A stretch of DNA of 64,000 bases from Planctomycetota bacterium (GCA_003576905.1 QEVG01000001.1:186001-250000), one strand, 5' to 3'; positions 44,573-54,048 are shown, counted from the first letter of the stretch. Numbers and translations are program-made. The notes: generated by a model from the letters alone, not told the origin.

Positions 44573-45532
44573 ATGACCCTTCCGGTTACGATGCCGCGCG
44601 TGGAACCTCGCGCCGCCGATACATCGCGCATCGAAATCCGCGCCGCAGTCATGTCGATCGCCGTCGGCTGCGGACTGATGGCCATTAAGTTCGTCGCTTA
44701 TTTCATCACCGGCTCCGCGGCCATCTTCAGCGACGCCTTCGAATCCATCGTCAACGTCCTCGCGTCCGGATTCGCCTTTTACTCCCTTCGCCTGGCACAC
44801 CGGCCCGCCGACAGGGAGCACCCCTACGGGCACGGCAAGATCGAGTTCATGTCCGCGGGCTTTGAAGGCGGGCTGATCCTCATCGCCGCCCTCGTCATCG
44901 CCGTCAAGACACTCGACACGCTCCTGTTCCATCAGATTCAGGTTGAGGACCTCGGACTCGGACTCGCCCTCGTCGCCCTGGCCATGCTCGTCAACGGGGC
45001 GGTCGGACTTTACCTGATCGGTATCGGCCGGAAGCACCGCTCGATGACACTTGAGGCCGACGGAAAGCACCTGCTCTCCGATGCCGTGACATCCGTCGCG
45101 GCGCTGGCCGCGCTGCTCATCATCAAGCTTACCGGGTGGATCTATGCCGATCCGATCGCCGCCCTGCTGATTGCCGTTTACATTGCCTCACTCGGTGTCG
45201 GCCTGCTTCGCCGCTCGGCCGCGGGGCTGATGGACGAACAGGACATGGATGATACCCGCCTGCTCGAGGGAATCCTCGATGCCCACGCCGGACCCTCCGG
45301 GTCCGAACCGCGCATCTGCTCCTACCATAAGCTCCGCCACCGCCATGCCGGCCGATATCACTGGGTGGATTTCCACCTCGTCATTCCCGCCGAAATGAGG
45401 ATCGAGCAGGGGCATGACATCGCCAGCCGGATTGAGTTCGAGATCGAGCAGTCCCTCGGCGATGCCGATGCGACGGCCCATGTAGAACCGTGCACCGACA
45501 CAGGCTGCGCCGCCTGCCGGCCGGCCCGCTGA
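44573..45532 (+). CDS. Cation diffusion facilitator (zinc/iron/manganese exporter)
   Basis: A 319-residue CDF-family antiporter moving divalent metal out of the cytoplasm in exchange for protons. Six membrane helices; metal-site residues are visible in AAIFSDAFESIVNVLAS (TM2), HPYGHGKIEFMSAGFEG and LEADGKHLLSDAVTSVAALAAL (TM5, HxxxD). The C-terminal cytoplasmic ferredoxin-like domain (ICSYHKLRHRHAGRYHWVDFHLVIP) is rich in His. The final C-x-D-x-G-C-A-A-C motif is an extra Cys pair, a possible metal sensor tail. Start is uncertain (ATG 44573 chosen; 44591 and GTG 44555 also possible). Confidence 0.92.
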   Translation: MTLPVTMPRVEPRAADTSRIEIRAAVMSIAVGCGLMAIKFVAYFITGSAAIFSDAFESIVNVLASGFAFYSLRLAHRPADREHPYGHGKIEFMSAGFEGGLILIAALVIAVKTLDTLLFHQIQVEDLGLGLALVALAMLVNGAVGLYLIGIGRKHRSMTLEADGKHLLSDAVTSVAALAALLIIKLTGWIYADPIAALLIAVYIASLGVGLLRRSAAGLMDEQDMDDTRLLEGILDAHAGPSGSEPRICSYHKLRHRHAGRYHWVDFHLVIPAEMRIEQGHDIASRIEFEIEQSLGDADATAHVEPCTDTGCAACRPAR

Positions 45533-45616
45533 GCAGTATCTCTCGATGGTCTTGAGAATATTCCGGGACGACCAATCAATTCCCTGCTGATCCGCCGAAC
45601 AAGGAGCGACACTGTG

Positions 45617-46156
45617 ATGACGCACTCGTACGCAACCCCCACATACGTGACCCTCGCCGGAACCATCCTTGCCACTCTGGCCGCGTCCGGCTGCGCCGGC
45701 CCGAAGTCCGCGCCGGGTCAGCCGCCCGGAGGCTTTCCCGATCTGCCGGCCGCCTTGCGAAACACGCCCGGATGTCTTGGAGTTGAGACGGCCCGCACTT
45801 CGAGCGGAAAAAATGTCATATTCGCCTGGTTTGAGAACAAGAAGGCTGTCGAAAACTGGTACTACAGCAAATTGCACCGGGAGTCCATGCGCACATTCTT
45901 CCCGGGGGCTGGCGCGGGCAAGCCGCTCGAGGGCATACCCGATGATGCGGGCCCCATCCTGACCATCGCCTCGATCACCTTTTCCCAAAACCCGACGTTC
46001 GCCGAAACGAACCTGCCGATCAGCCAGATCGCCATCGAGCTGTACACGCCGATGAAGGGCGGCATTTTCCTCGGAGAGACATTCGCTCCGAAAGGGATGA
46101 AAGTACCCGATATGCAGAACTACACGCCGGCGGCCGCCGCCGCGTCAATGAAGTAA
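45617..46156 (+). CDS. Lipoprotein of unknown function
   Basis: A 179-residue lipoprotein. AAGGAG lies ten bases before ATG 45617 (a GTG directly before it could also start). The signal ends at the lipobox LAASGC. The mature part has a single-domain character with LGVETARTSSGKNVIFAWFENKKAVENWYYSKLH, which resembles small periplasmic domains of planctomycetes but no named family. It faces the CDF transporter gene from 84 bases downstream on the same strand. Confidence 0.75.
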   Translation: MTHSYATPTYVTLAGTILATLAASGCAGPKSAPGQPPGGFPDLPAALRNTPGCLGVETARTSSGKNVIFAWFENKKAVENWYYSKLHRESMRTFFPGAGAGKPLEGIPDDAGPILTIASITFSQNPTFAETNLPISQIAIELYTPMKGGIFLGETFAPKGMKVPDMQNYTPAAAAASMK

Positions 46157-46165
46157 CATTCTTTG

Positions 46166-47557
46166 TCATTGGCCGGAGATGTCACGACGCCCTTTGCGGT
46201 CCGCGGGTTCCTCTGCCCCGATGGCGATCACATGCCCGCGCGTCCGATAGTAGATGACGCCTTCGCTGATCGCCGGCGTCGACATGCAGACTTCTCCCAG
46301 CGGATTGGCTCGCGGCTTCCGAAACTCCCGCCCGGCGCCCACCGCGAATACGTCCCCCTCTTCGCTCGCGAAGTACACCCTGCCGTCGCCGGCCACGGGT
46401 GACGACGTGAACCCCGACATGCCCTTGCCCAGCCGCTCCTGGTAGAGCATTTCCCCGGTGCCGGCGTCATAACACTTCAGCACGCCCCGGTCGATGCAAC
46501 TGTACAACAGCCCGCGATACACGATCGGCGTCTGCATGTATGCCCCGTTGCGCGAAACGTGCCACACGACCGCCCCGCCCGGTGCCCCGTCCTTCGGCGT
46601 TATGTCCCCGACGGCTTCCGGCCGGACGGCATACAGCGGCGCCGCCGCGCCGTGCGCGTTGGTGATGTAGATCATCCCGTCCGCAACGACCGGCGTCGGC
46701 ACGGGCACATCGCCCCCGCCGACGATTTTCCAGAGTTCCTTGCCGGTCGCGAAGTCGTATCCGCCGATGTGCTTGTACCCGTTGACGGCGATCCGCGCCG
46801 CGCCGCCCTCTTTGTAGATGCTCGGCGTGCCCCAGGTTGGCACCTCGTCGCGCTTTGTCCGCCAGATTTCGCTTCCGCTGGCCGCGTCAAACGCCGCCAC
46901 GAACGCCTGGTCGTGCACATCGCACTGCACGATCACCCGGCCGTCGTGGATGATCGGCGAACTGGCGAATCCCCACTCCATCGTGTCGAATTCGAGCGGG
47001 CCGCCCTCGAGCCGACCGAGGTCCTTCTTCCAGACCGGCTTGCTGTCCATGTCGAAGCAGAACAGCCCTTCCGCGCCGAGAAACGTGACAATATGCTTTC
47101 CGTCCGTCGCCGGCGTCGAGTTGCAGTGCGTCGCCTTCGTGTGCCGCGCGACCGTCGGCGCGCCCCGATGCCCTTCCCGCTCCCAGAGCACTCTCCCCGT
47201 CGACTTGTCGAGGCAGATCAGCAGCCAGCGCTGCTCGCCCATGTCCTTGGCCGAGTCGCCGTCGCCATATAGCCCGACCTTCAGTTCGGGCTCCTTCTCC
47301 CCGCTGAGGGCCGTCGTCACGTAGATCCGGTCGTCCCAGATGATCGGGCTGCTGTGCCCCAATCCGGCGATCGGCGTTTTCCACCGCACGCCCACGCCCT
47401 CGGGCACGCTCCAGCTTCGCGGCAGCTTGTGACTGTCGGAAACACCGGAGGCATTCACGCCGCGAAACTGCGGCCAGTTCTCCGCCGCCGCGCCGGGAAT
47501 CGCCAACCCCGCACACCAGACCGCCACCGCCACGCGTGTAAACCTGCCCCTGGCCAT
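46166..47557 (-). CDS. Secreted PQQ-like beta-propeller repeat protein
   Basis: A 463-residue exported protein with start ATG 47557 seven bases after GGAGG. The signal peptide VAVAVWCAGLAIPGAAA is followed by ENWPQFRGVNASG, the same style of opening as the gene at 3745. Blades contain LDKSTGRVLWEREG, DAASGSEIWRTKRD, DFATGKELWKIVG, DAGTGEMLYQERLG, which are typical propeller tryptophan-docking motifs. Substrate and partners unknown; likely a periplasmic binding scaffold. Convergent with the lipoprotein gene by nine bases. Confidence 0.88.
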   Translation of the reverse strand: MARGRFTRVAVAVWCAGLAIPGAAAENWPQFRGVNASGVSDSHKLPRSWSVPEGVGVRWKTPIAGLGHSSPIIWDDRIYVTTALSGEKEPELKVGLYGDGDSAKDMGEQRWLLICLDKSTGRVLWEREGHRGAPTVARHTKATHCNSTPATDGKHIVTFLGAEGLFCFDMDSKPVWKKDLGRLEGGPLEFDTMEWGFASSPIIHDGRVIVQCDVHDQAFVAAFDAASGSEIWRTKRDEVPTWGTPSIYKEGGAARIAVNGYKHIGGYDFATGKELWKIVGGGDVPVPTPVVADGMIYITNAHGAAAPLYAVRPEAVGDITPKDGAPGGAVVWHVSRNGAYMQTPIVYRGLLYSCIDRGVLKCYDAGTGEMLYQERLGKGMSGFTSSPVAGDGRVYFASEEGDVFAVGAGREFRKPRANPLGEVCMSTPAISEGVIYYRTRGHVIAIGAEEPADRKGRRDISGQ

Positions 47558-48400
47558 GCATGCACCTCCGCCGCAATCCATTTCAACCTGTCCTGACCCT
47601 GCCCCATGTTATATGAAAACAGTGACAGCTAGGAGCACAAAGCGCGCGACGGCGACGGTGAAATCACCGGCAATGCCTCAACTCCATTTCGTCGGTTTGA
47701 TGTTTCAAGAAGGCGCGCACGGCGAGCAAGGAGGAAGGTCATAACCCGCGAGAGCCGCCCGGCGATCGCGCGAGAACTCGCGCGCCCCACGCCCCGCCCG
47801 CTCCGCGCCCGGAGGACGCGCCAATGCCTCGCTTTCAAAATCCGCAACTCACCGTTTGCGCCCCGCCCCGCCCCAAACCTGAATGCATTCAGGTTATTCA
47901 GGTTCCATTCAGCCTTCCTGCGCAAGAAACGCCGTTTTTCAGGACAAAAATAATTTGTGCATGCCCCCATTCAGGTTTGCTTATCCGGACCTCCGCCACG
48001 CATCGCACGGCTGGCAGCGCCTCCCCGCGTTCCGAGTCCACTCGATTGTGTGTCATGCCGGAGGCTCTCTACAGGGTGGAACTCCGATCGGGTCGAGTCG
48101 ATGTCGCGCCGGCCCGCGCAAGGGAAGGCCTCGCCCAATCGGAGCGACGAGTGCCGACGAGCCGGGGACTCGCGGCGCAGCGGTCGCGGACGGCCAACCG
48201 GCCGTGCATGCGGGTTCCTTTTCAATCTTGCCGCGCCGAACAGGCTGAGGCCTGTCCGTGGCGAGCCGCCCAACATCACGTGCACGGCGCGGTACGCAGG
48301 GCAGTCGCCGTGGCCGGCCGTTTGACGCGCCCGAGCGGCCCTCCTACAGTCGCCTGCCGGCTGTGAAATGCGCCACGGCCATTCCCGGCTTGGACACCCC
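47558..48400. other. 843-base non-coding region between divergent units
   Basis: Separates the reverse propeller gene from the forward lipoprotein gene. Apart from the ATTCAGGTT repeat cluster at 47876-47977 it contains no recognised promoter pair, RNA fold or coding frame with real codon character. Confidence 0.5.
47876..47977. repeat. ATTCAGGTT repeat cluster with a 20-bp palindrome
   Basis: The 9-mer ATTCAGGTT occurs at 47887-47895, 47896-47904 and 47969-47977 in direct orientation, and as its complement AACCTGAAT at 47876-47884. The first inverted and direct copies meet in a perfect 20-bp palindrome (47876-47895). A shortened copy follows (ATTCAG at 47907). The arrangement resembles a set of operator sites for a dimeric regulator. 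Confidence 0.6.
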
Positions 48401-49369
48401 ATGCTCACGACGCCAGCCCTTTTTGCATTGCCGCGAAGCCGACACCGGGTCCGTCGGGTCCTTCCCGTTGTGCTCACGGCCCTTTCCTTGGCGGTCGCGG
48501 GTTGTCTCGGGTCGCGCCGCGACGGTGACAACCCGGCCCCGGAAGGCGATACCCCTGGGTTTGACGTGCCCACGAGCCAGGCCGGCGAGGATGAGTCGCC
48601 CTTCGGCCGCCCCGTGACGAACCTCGTGGTCGAGTTCAACGTTCACCGGTACACAGCCCCGCGCGGCACCTTCACGCCCGATTCGGCGGTCATCTGGCAG
48701 GTCGTGACGGGCCCGCTGCCCAGCGCCGAGACGGCATTGCACCTGGCCGACAGCGGCTTTCGGGCTGCCATCGGTCGGCAGTCCGACCGCAAGCCGCTGG
48801 CCGAGGCCCTTGAGACGCTTCGCGAGTCCACGGATTTGCGCAGCGCGGTCGACCACATCACCCCCGATGCGTCCCGCGCGATGGAGATGGAGATCGGCCC
48901 GGTCTCTTGGTCGAGCCTCCCCGTCTTCTATGTGCAGGGCGACGGTTCACTCGCGGGACAGGATTTCCTGAACGCGACCACCAAGTTTCTGATGAACTTC
49001 GCGATCCGCGCGGAGCGTATGCGCGAAGTGTGGGTGCAGATCGTCCCGGCGATCGACGAGCCGCCCGGTCCGCTCCGCTGGGTCGGGACCGCCGAGGGCG
49101 GCTTTCAACAGGTGGCCGAGCAGCGCCGAAAGGTCTTCAGCGACGTGGTCCTCGATACGCCGGTGCCCGATGGCGGGTTCATCCTTCTCGGCGCGACACC
49201 GAGCGTGTACGATCGCCCCTACTTGGCACGACCGTTCTTCATTGAACAGGACCCGGGAGGGAAAGGGGCGGATCCGGACGCCGCCCGCGAGAGCATATTC
49301 ATCATCAGTCCCATTCTGCGGACGGTGCGCCCGGATCCGGCGGAAAGCAGCCCCGCGGCGCAACCCTAG
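48401..49369 (+). CDS. Lipoprotein of unknown function
   Basis: A 322-residue protein with a long basic n-region and a lipobox LAVAGC. The mature part begins with a Gly/Asp/Pro-rich linker, then NLVVEFNVHRYTAP, VIWQVVTGPLPSAETALHLADSGFRAA and YVQGDGSLAGQDFLNATTKFLMNFAIRAERMREVWVQ. No family recognised. The start may be ATG 48368 instead (11 more residues). It ends 38 bases before the histidine-kinase gene on the same strand and may be co-transcribed with it. Confidence 0.7.
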   Translation: MLTTPALFALPRSRHRVRRVLPVVLTALSLAVAGCLGSRRDGDNPAPEGDTPGFDVPTSQAGEDESPFGRPVTNLVVEFNVHRYTAPRGTFTPDSAVIWQVVTGPLPSAETALHLADSGFRAAIGRQSDRKPLAEALETLRESTDLRSAVDHITPDASRAMEMEIGPVSWSSLPVFYVQGDGSLAGQDFLNATTKFLMNFAIRAERMREVWVQIVPAIDEPPGPLRWVGTAEGGFQQVAEQRRKVFSDVVLDTPVPDGGFILLGATPSVYDRPYLARPFFIEQDPGGKGADPDAARESIFIISPILRTVRPDPAESSPAAQP

Positions 49370-49407
49370 GGTGCAACCGGACGCGGCCGGGGGCCGAAAA
49401 ATACAAC

Positions 49408-50535
49408 ATGGCGGAAATGGACAGCTATTACCGGCAGGTCTTCGAGCACCTCGGGTTCATCTGTGTGACGGTGGCCCGAGACCTGACCATTCAATCCTGC
49501 AACCGGGAAGCGATCCGCCGGTTCGGCCGGAGCGGCGAATCGCTGGAGGGGAAACGGTTCCTCGACCTGGTAGACCCGCAGGACCGCGAATCGGCCGAAA
49601 AGCTGCTCACCGACTGCATCGAGAACAGCCAACCCGGCGAGATGGAACTCCGCTATCAGCGGGGCGAGGAACGGCGCGAGATCTTCGTCCTGATCGCCTC
49701 GCCGATCGTCGAGGGCTCGGGTCGCGTGGACGGAGCATCCATCAGCATGCGCGACATCTCGGAGCGGAAGCGCCTGTCGCGCGAGCTGGCAAAGGCGCGG
49801 CGCATGGCCTCCCTCGGCACGATGGCCGAAAATGTCGCGCATCTGTTCAACAACATCCTCGGCGGAATGCAGACGAGCATCGACTGCGCGCTGCCGAGTG
49901 ACAGCCCGCGCGAACTGCGCCAGGCGCTTCGAGGACTCTCCCAGTCGATCGGCCGAGCGAGCCGAATCACCAGGCAGCTCGCGGCCTTTGCCGAGTCTGA
50001 AAACGCCCAGGACCAGGCCGTCGAGCTGGCTCCGATCATGGCGGATTTTGTTCAGCGGATGCGAGGGCGATGCGAGAAGTCCGGGATTGAACTCGAAACG
50101 CGGATTACCGACGTGCCGACGGCGCTTTTCGACGGCAACCGGCTGACATCCATCCTGAACAGCATCGCCCAGAACGCCTTTGACGCCATGACGAACGGCG
50201 GCAGGCTGACGATCGAGCTGGCGCAGGAGGGCGACAGCGCGGTCATCCGAATCACCGACAGCGGCTGCGGTATGAGCGAAGAGACGCTGGAACACCTGTT
50301 CGAGCCTTTTTTCACCACCAAGGGCGGCCTGGGCAGCGAGGGCATGGCCAACATCGGCCTGAGCATGGCCGCCGTCCACGGCCTGGTCGGCGAGATGGGC
50401 GGCAGCATCGTCGTAGCGTCGCGCATCGGCAAAGGGACCACGGTACAGATCCACCTGCCCCTGCGAAACGATCTGACGGCGGAGTCGGCCCGAACGTCCA
50501 CCGATGCCGGACCGCAGGCGCCCGGCCGATCGTAG
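49408..50535 (+). CDS. Soluble PAS-domain sensor histidine kinase
   Basis: A 375-residue cytoplasmic kinase without membrane helices. PAS domain at about residues 1-125 (FEHLGFICVTVARDLTIQSCNREAIRRFG ... GASISMRDISERKRLSREL). DHp helix holds the phospho-accepting His145 in MASLGTMAENVAHLFNN; the acidic residue that normally follows the His is Leu here. ATP-binding HATPase: N-box LNSIAQNAFDAM, G1 ITDSGCGMSEETLEHLFEPFFTTK and G2 GMANIGLSMAAVHGLV. No response regulator adjacent. The signal probably comes from a cytoplasmic ligand of the PAS domain. Confidence 0.9.
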   Translation: MAEMDSYYRQVFEHLGFICVTVARDLTIQSCNREAIRRFGRSGESLEGKRFLDLVDPQDRESAEKLLTDCIENSQPGEMELRYQRGEERREIFVLIASPIVEGSGRVDGASISMRDISERKRLSRELAKARRMASLGTMAENVAHLFNNILGGMQTSIDCALPSDSPRELRQALRGLSQSIGRASRITRQLAAFAESENAQDQAVELAPIMADFVQRMRGRCEKSGIELETRITDVPTALFDGNRLTSILNSIAQNAFDAMTNGGRLTIELAQEGDSAVIRITDSGCGMSEETLEHLFEPFFTTKGGLGSEGMANIGLSMAAVHGLVGEMGGSIVVASRIGKGTTVQIHLPLRNDLTAESARTSTDAGPQAPGRS

Positions 50536-50593
50536 GCCGGTCGCCGCGCGGACCCTGCGGCGCGGCAAGCGTGCGAGCGTGTGAGCGGCGAGC

Positions 50594-52978
50594 TCAGAAT
50601 GTCGTGCCGAAGGAGAAGCTGAAGATCTGCTCGTCGTCGTCGCCGTCCTTGGCAATCGGGAAGGCGAGGTCAAACGCGAGGGGAATCGGGCCGAAGTACT
50701 TGATATAGACGCGCACGCCGAAGCCGACGGCCGCCCGCCAGTCGTCGATGCCGAAGTCCTCTTCGACGGTGCCCATGTCAAGGAAGGTCACGCCGCGGAG
50801 CGTCTCCCCGACAAGCGGGAAGGAGTACTCCGTCGTCGTGGTCAGCATGAAGTCGCCGCCGATGCGGTCGTCGCGGATGCCGGCGCGGGGACTGATGCCG
50901 CGAAACTCAAAGCCGCGCATCGAACCGATTCCACCGCCGTAGAACTTTTCAAACACCGGCGCGTCGCCGAAGATCTGCCCCATGTTCAGGCCGAGGTGGA
51001 GGACGTGCTTGCGCTCGAAGGTATCTCGGTAGAGCGTGAAGTACTGGTCCATCTCGCCGAGGGCCTTGCCGAAGGTCCAGTCGCCGCCATAGACGCCGGC
51101 CTGCTCGTAGGAAAGCTTGAGGCGGTTTCCGCGGCTCGGCAGCCAGAGGCTGTCGGTCTTGTCGCGGACGAGCGAACCCTTGAGCGAGGTCAGCCAGCTT
51201 GTTCCCTTGGCGTCCTCGATCTCCCTGGCTGACAGCCACTCGACGTCGCTGATATCAACGTGCTCAAATCGGGAGGCCGCCTCGACGGCCCAGTCTTCAA
51301 GGATGCCCTCCCGGAATCGCTTGTCGAGGCTCACGTAGAACCCGATGCGCTGTTCGTCGTACTCGTCGCGGTCGCGCTGAAAGACGTAGGCCCCCGTGCC
51401 GAAGCCGATGTCCTTGTCGAACAGATAGGGCTCCCGGAACTCGATGCGTCCGCGGGTCAGCTCCGTGCCCGGCTCGATCTGAAGGCGCATGGTCTGTCCC
51501 GCGCCGCGGAAAGCCTTTCCCGAGAACAGCTCCTTGCTGCTGCGCGGCCAGTCGAAGATGTCGAAGTTCCTCTGCTCAAGTGAAATGGAACCGACGACCC
51601 CGTTGTTCGTCGTGACACCGACGCCGAAGAGGATGTTGGCGGTCTGGGCCTCGGTGACATCTACCAGTGCATCGCGGACGCCGGGCGTTTCCCCCTGGGG
51701 GGTGATCGTGGCCTCAGAGAAGAGCCGCGTCTCAACCAGGCGTTGCTCCGCCTTCTTCGCGGCCACGGAGTCATAGACCTGTTCGGGGTAAAACCGAAGT
51801 TCACGACGGATGACCTTGTCCTTGGTGTACTGATTGCCGCGGACGACGATCCGCCCGAAGTGATACTGCTCGCCTTCCTTGATGTTGATGGTCAGGTTGA
51901 CGTAGCCGGCCTCTTCGTCGAAGACGTGGGACGTGACCACTTCGGCGTAGATGTATCCCATGCTGCCGTAATGATCGACAAGCTTCTGCCGATCGGCCTT
52001 GAGAGCATCGGCGTCGATCGGCGCTGCGACGTTGGACTTGAGCATGGCCGCGATCTCGTCGGAGCTGACCACCGTGTTCCCGACGTACTCGACCGACTTG
52101 ATGATGTACTGGACGCCTTCGCTGATCTGGAAGATGACGGTGACGTCGGACTGGTTGTCGGCCAGCTCGGTCCGGTAGCCCACCTGGGCGTCGAGATAGC
52201 CTTTGTCGTTGTAATACTTCTTGAGCGTCGCGGTGTCGCGCTGGGCGGTTTCGTCGTCGAGAGCGCCCGTCCGAAAGAGCCAGATGTATGTCGTCGTCTC
52301 GATCTTCGATCGAAGCGTCAGGTCGTTGAACGCCGTGTTGCCTTCAAAGAGGATTTTTCGCACCTTTATGCGCGGCCCCTCCGCGATGCGAAAGACCGCC
52401 CGGCGCTCTCCGCGAAGCGTCTCCTGGTCCACCTCGACGCTGACGTTGTAATAGCCGCCTTCCTTGTACTTTCGCTCAATTGCCTGCCGGGCCTGCGTCA
52501 GCAGATACTCGCTGATCGGCGAGCCCGTCGACAGCTCGATTTCCTTGAGCAGCTCGGAAGTGCTGTACTTCTCATTCCCCACGAAGTCGACGGAGGTGAC
52601 GAACGGCCGTTCTTCCACCGCGAAGACCAGCACCAGCTTGCCCGCTTCGTCCCGGGCCTCGGCGAAGGGGCTGCCTTCGAACTTGCCGGTCGCGGCCAGC
52701 CGTGCACACGCGGCGGCGATTTCGTCTCGGTTCCAAGTCGCCCCCGGCGGAATCCGCACGACGCTCTGGAGATAAGCCTCGTCAAGCGTGGTCTGGCCCT
52801 CAAACCGAACAGCGTCGATAACTCGGCCTTCGGTCTGAACAGGAGTCTGGGCGGACGGGGCCTGCGGACCAGCCTGGAACAGGCCCATCATGGACGTGAC
52901 GGCGATCGCACCGCAGACGGCGATCGCGAGGGATCGAATGCCTCTGTGAATTGGAAACATCCCTGTGTCGGCCGCCAT
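50594..52978 (-). CDS. bamA: Outer membrane protein assembly factor BamA
   Basis: Core of the BAM machine that folds beta-barrel proteins into the outer membrane. The 794-residue protein has an N-terminal signal (RSLAIAVCGAIAVTSMMGLFQAG), about five POTRA domains (residues ~45-430, e.g. SVDFVGNEKYSTSELLKEIEL, KILFEGNTAFNDLTLRSKIE, SVEYVGNTVVSSDEIAAMLK, RIVVRGNQYTKDKVIRRELR) and a C-terminal 16-strand barrel with the Omp85 block SMRGFEFRGISPR. The final residue Phe is the outer-membrane sorting signal. Start ATG 52978 behind AGAGG. No bamD or lpxD nearby. Confidence 0.94.
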   Translation of the reverse strand: MAADTGMFPIHRGIRSLAIAVCGAIAVTSMMGLFQAGPQAPSAQTPVQTEGRVIDAVRFEGQTTLDEAYLQSVVRIPPGATWNRDEIAAACARLAATGKFEGSPFAEARDEAGKLVLVFAVEERPFVTSVDFVGNEKYSTSELLKEIELSTGSPISEYLLTQARQAIERKYKEGGYYNVSVEVDQETLRGERRAVFRIAEGPRIKVRKILFEGNTAFNDLTLRSKIETTTYIWLFRTGALDDETAQRDTATLKKYYNDKGYLDAQVGYRTELADNQSDVTVIFQISEGVQYIIKSVEYVGNTVVSSDEIAAMLKSNVAAPIDADALKADRQKLVDHYGSMGYIYAEVVTSHVFDEEAGYVNLTINIKEGEQYHFGRIVVRGNQYTKDKVIRRELRFYPEQVYDSVAAKKAEQRLVETRLFSEATITPQGETPGVRDALVDVTEAQTANILFGVGVTTNNGVVGSISLEQRNFDIFDWPRSSKELFSGKAFRGAGQTMRLQIEPGTELTRGRIEFREPYLFDKDIGFGTGAYVFQRDRDEYDEQRIGFYVSLDKRFREGILEDWAVEAASRFEHVDISDVEWLSAREIEDAKGTSWLTSLKGSLVRDKTDSLWLPSRGNRLKLSYEQAGVYGGDWTFGKALGEMDQYFTLYRDTFERKHVLHLGLNMGQIFGDAPVFEKFYGGGIGSMRGFEFRGISPRAGIRDDRIGGDFMLTTTTEYSFPLVGETLRGVTFLDMGTVEEDFGIDDWRAAVGFGVRVYIKYFGPIPLAFDLAFPIAKDGDDDEQIFSFSFGTTF

Positions 52979-53033
52979 CCGCATCCTCTGCCACGCACGG
53001 GAACACTTCTGTCCGCGCGTTACGGTGCGGCAG

Positions 53034-53061
53034 AATATACACGCAGGCCGAAGCGACACAA
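53034..53061 (-). promoter_or_regulatory. Sigma-70-type promoter of bamA
   Basis: Minus strand TTGTGT (53061-53056) and TATATT (53039-53034) are spaced 16 bases. The expected transcription start near 53027 leaves a 50-base leader before ATG 52978. The rest of the bamA-fxsA intergenic space (about 350 bases) shows nothing else clear. Confidence 0.5.
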
Positions 53062-53327
53062 AGAACAAATGAACCGCAAAAGAGGGCCGGGCAGTTCGTG
53101 TGAAATGTGAAAACGCGCGAGGAATTCCCCAGTGTACCGACAGAGGGGCCCAGCGTTTGGGATGACCATGCATTTGAACAGTCGGGGCAGCGTCATGCGA
53201 CGACGATATATCGGTGTGAAGGGATAAGGCGAGGCGGGCCGAAAGCCGGCGGCACACCTAATTGCATGATTCGCATAATCTTAGAAGACAAATGGAACTG
53301 CGGGCCGCGGGCTGCTCAAATCTGGGG

Positions 53328-53837
53328 ATGACATTCCCGCGACTGTTTCTGCTTTTCGCGTGCGTGCCTCTCATCGACCTCTTCCTGCTGTTTCGCAGCG
53401 GGGCGGGCTTGGGATTCTGGCCGACGCTGGCATTGGTCCTTCTGACCGGCGTGGTCGGCGCGGCACTCGCACGCGCGCAGGGGATCCGGACGATTATCAA
53501 GATTCATACGGAACTGGCGGCTGGACACATGCCCGCGGACGAGCTGGCAGACGGCGCGATGATTCTGCTCGCCGCGGCACTGCTGGTCACGCCGGGCTTT
53601 CTGACCGATGTCGTCGGTGTGGCCCTGTTAGTTCCGTGGTGTCGCCGGGTCGCGCGGAGAGTTCTCTCTCGCCATTTCGGGCAAAGGGTCTCCGTCATGC
53701 ACATTGGATTGACGCCGGCCAGAGAAGCGCCGTTTTCGGAGCCCACAGATAGCGGGGCGCCTTCTTCCCTCGGCGATGGGATGAAGTACGTCCGAAATGA
53801 ATCTCGCGACGGCAGGCCTACCGGCGCCGGGTCATAA
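53328..53837 (+). CDS. fxsA: FxsA family membrane protein
   Basis: A 169-residue integral membrane protein of the FxsA family (named after suppression of F-plasmid exclusion of phage T7). Helix 1 FPRLFLLFACVPLIDLFLLF, the conserved LALVLLTGVVGAALARAQGI, LADGAMILLAAALLVTPGFLTDVVGVALLVP, and a basic end of the last helix match the family. Start chosen at ATG 53328 because family members begin just before helix 1. The tail after residue 130 is polar and variable. Molecular role not known. Confidence 0.87.
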   Translation: MTFPRLFLLFACVPLIDLFLLFRSGAGLGFWPTLALVLLTGVVGAALARAQGIRTIIKIHTELAAGHMPADELADGAMILLAAALLVTPGFLTDVVGVALLVPWCRRVARRVLSRHFGQRVSVMHIGLTPAREAPFSEPTDSGAPSSLGDGMKYVRNESRDGRPTGAGS

Positions 53838-53887
53838 AAAAACCCCAGGTGAAACGCAAAGGAGGGTGCCTCGGCGTTACCCTGGGG
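53836..53887 (-). terminator. Intrinsic terminator of the candidate ncRNA
   Basis: Minus strand stem CCCCAGGGTAACGC (53887-53874) with GCGTTTCACCTGGGG (53857-53843), a small internal mismatch, and seven T residues directly after. The facing strand has A residues at this place and would not terminate. Confidence 0.75.
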
Positions 53888-54048
53888 AGCCGACAGGGGT
53901 GTGCCCCCTGCGGAGGAAGGTCACTTGGTCCGAGGGCAGCGCGTGCCTGCCCGGTCAAGATACGGGCAAACAGCGTGCCACTGGGGTTGTCGCTCGGCAG
54001 ATTCCCCCCAACCTCAACAGGGCCGACCGGCTTGTCCAGTTTCAGCCC
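53836..54048 (-). ncRNA. Candidate structured small RNA (~213 nt), 6S-like in layout
   Basis: On the minus strand a TATAAT (54060-54055) precedes a gene-free stretch that ends in a rho-independent terminator with seven T (53842-53836). Within the transcript strong helices are visible: UGCCCG/CGGGCA with flanking GGCA-CGC/GCG-UGCC and CCGAG/CUCGG form a long interrupted hairpin, extended by GGGGGAA/UUCCUCC; CAGGGG/CCCCUG forms a small side hairpin; and near the ends UGAAAC can pair with GUUUCA and AGG with CCU, closing the molecule as in 6S RNA. Signature sequences of SRP RNA, RNase P RNA and tmRNA were looked for and not found. Identity is inferred from architecture only. Confidence 0.5.

Noticed and set aside
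47629-47970. 113-codon reverse frame in the non-coding gap
   Set aside because: Basic low-complexity product, no ribosome site or motif, and it runs across the ATTCAGGTT cluster.
51743-53110. 455-codon forward open frame
   Set aside because: Fully antisense to bamA, with no motif or ribosome site.
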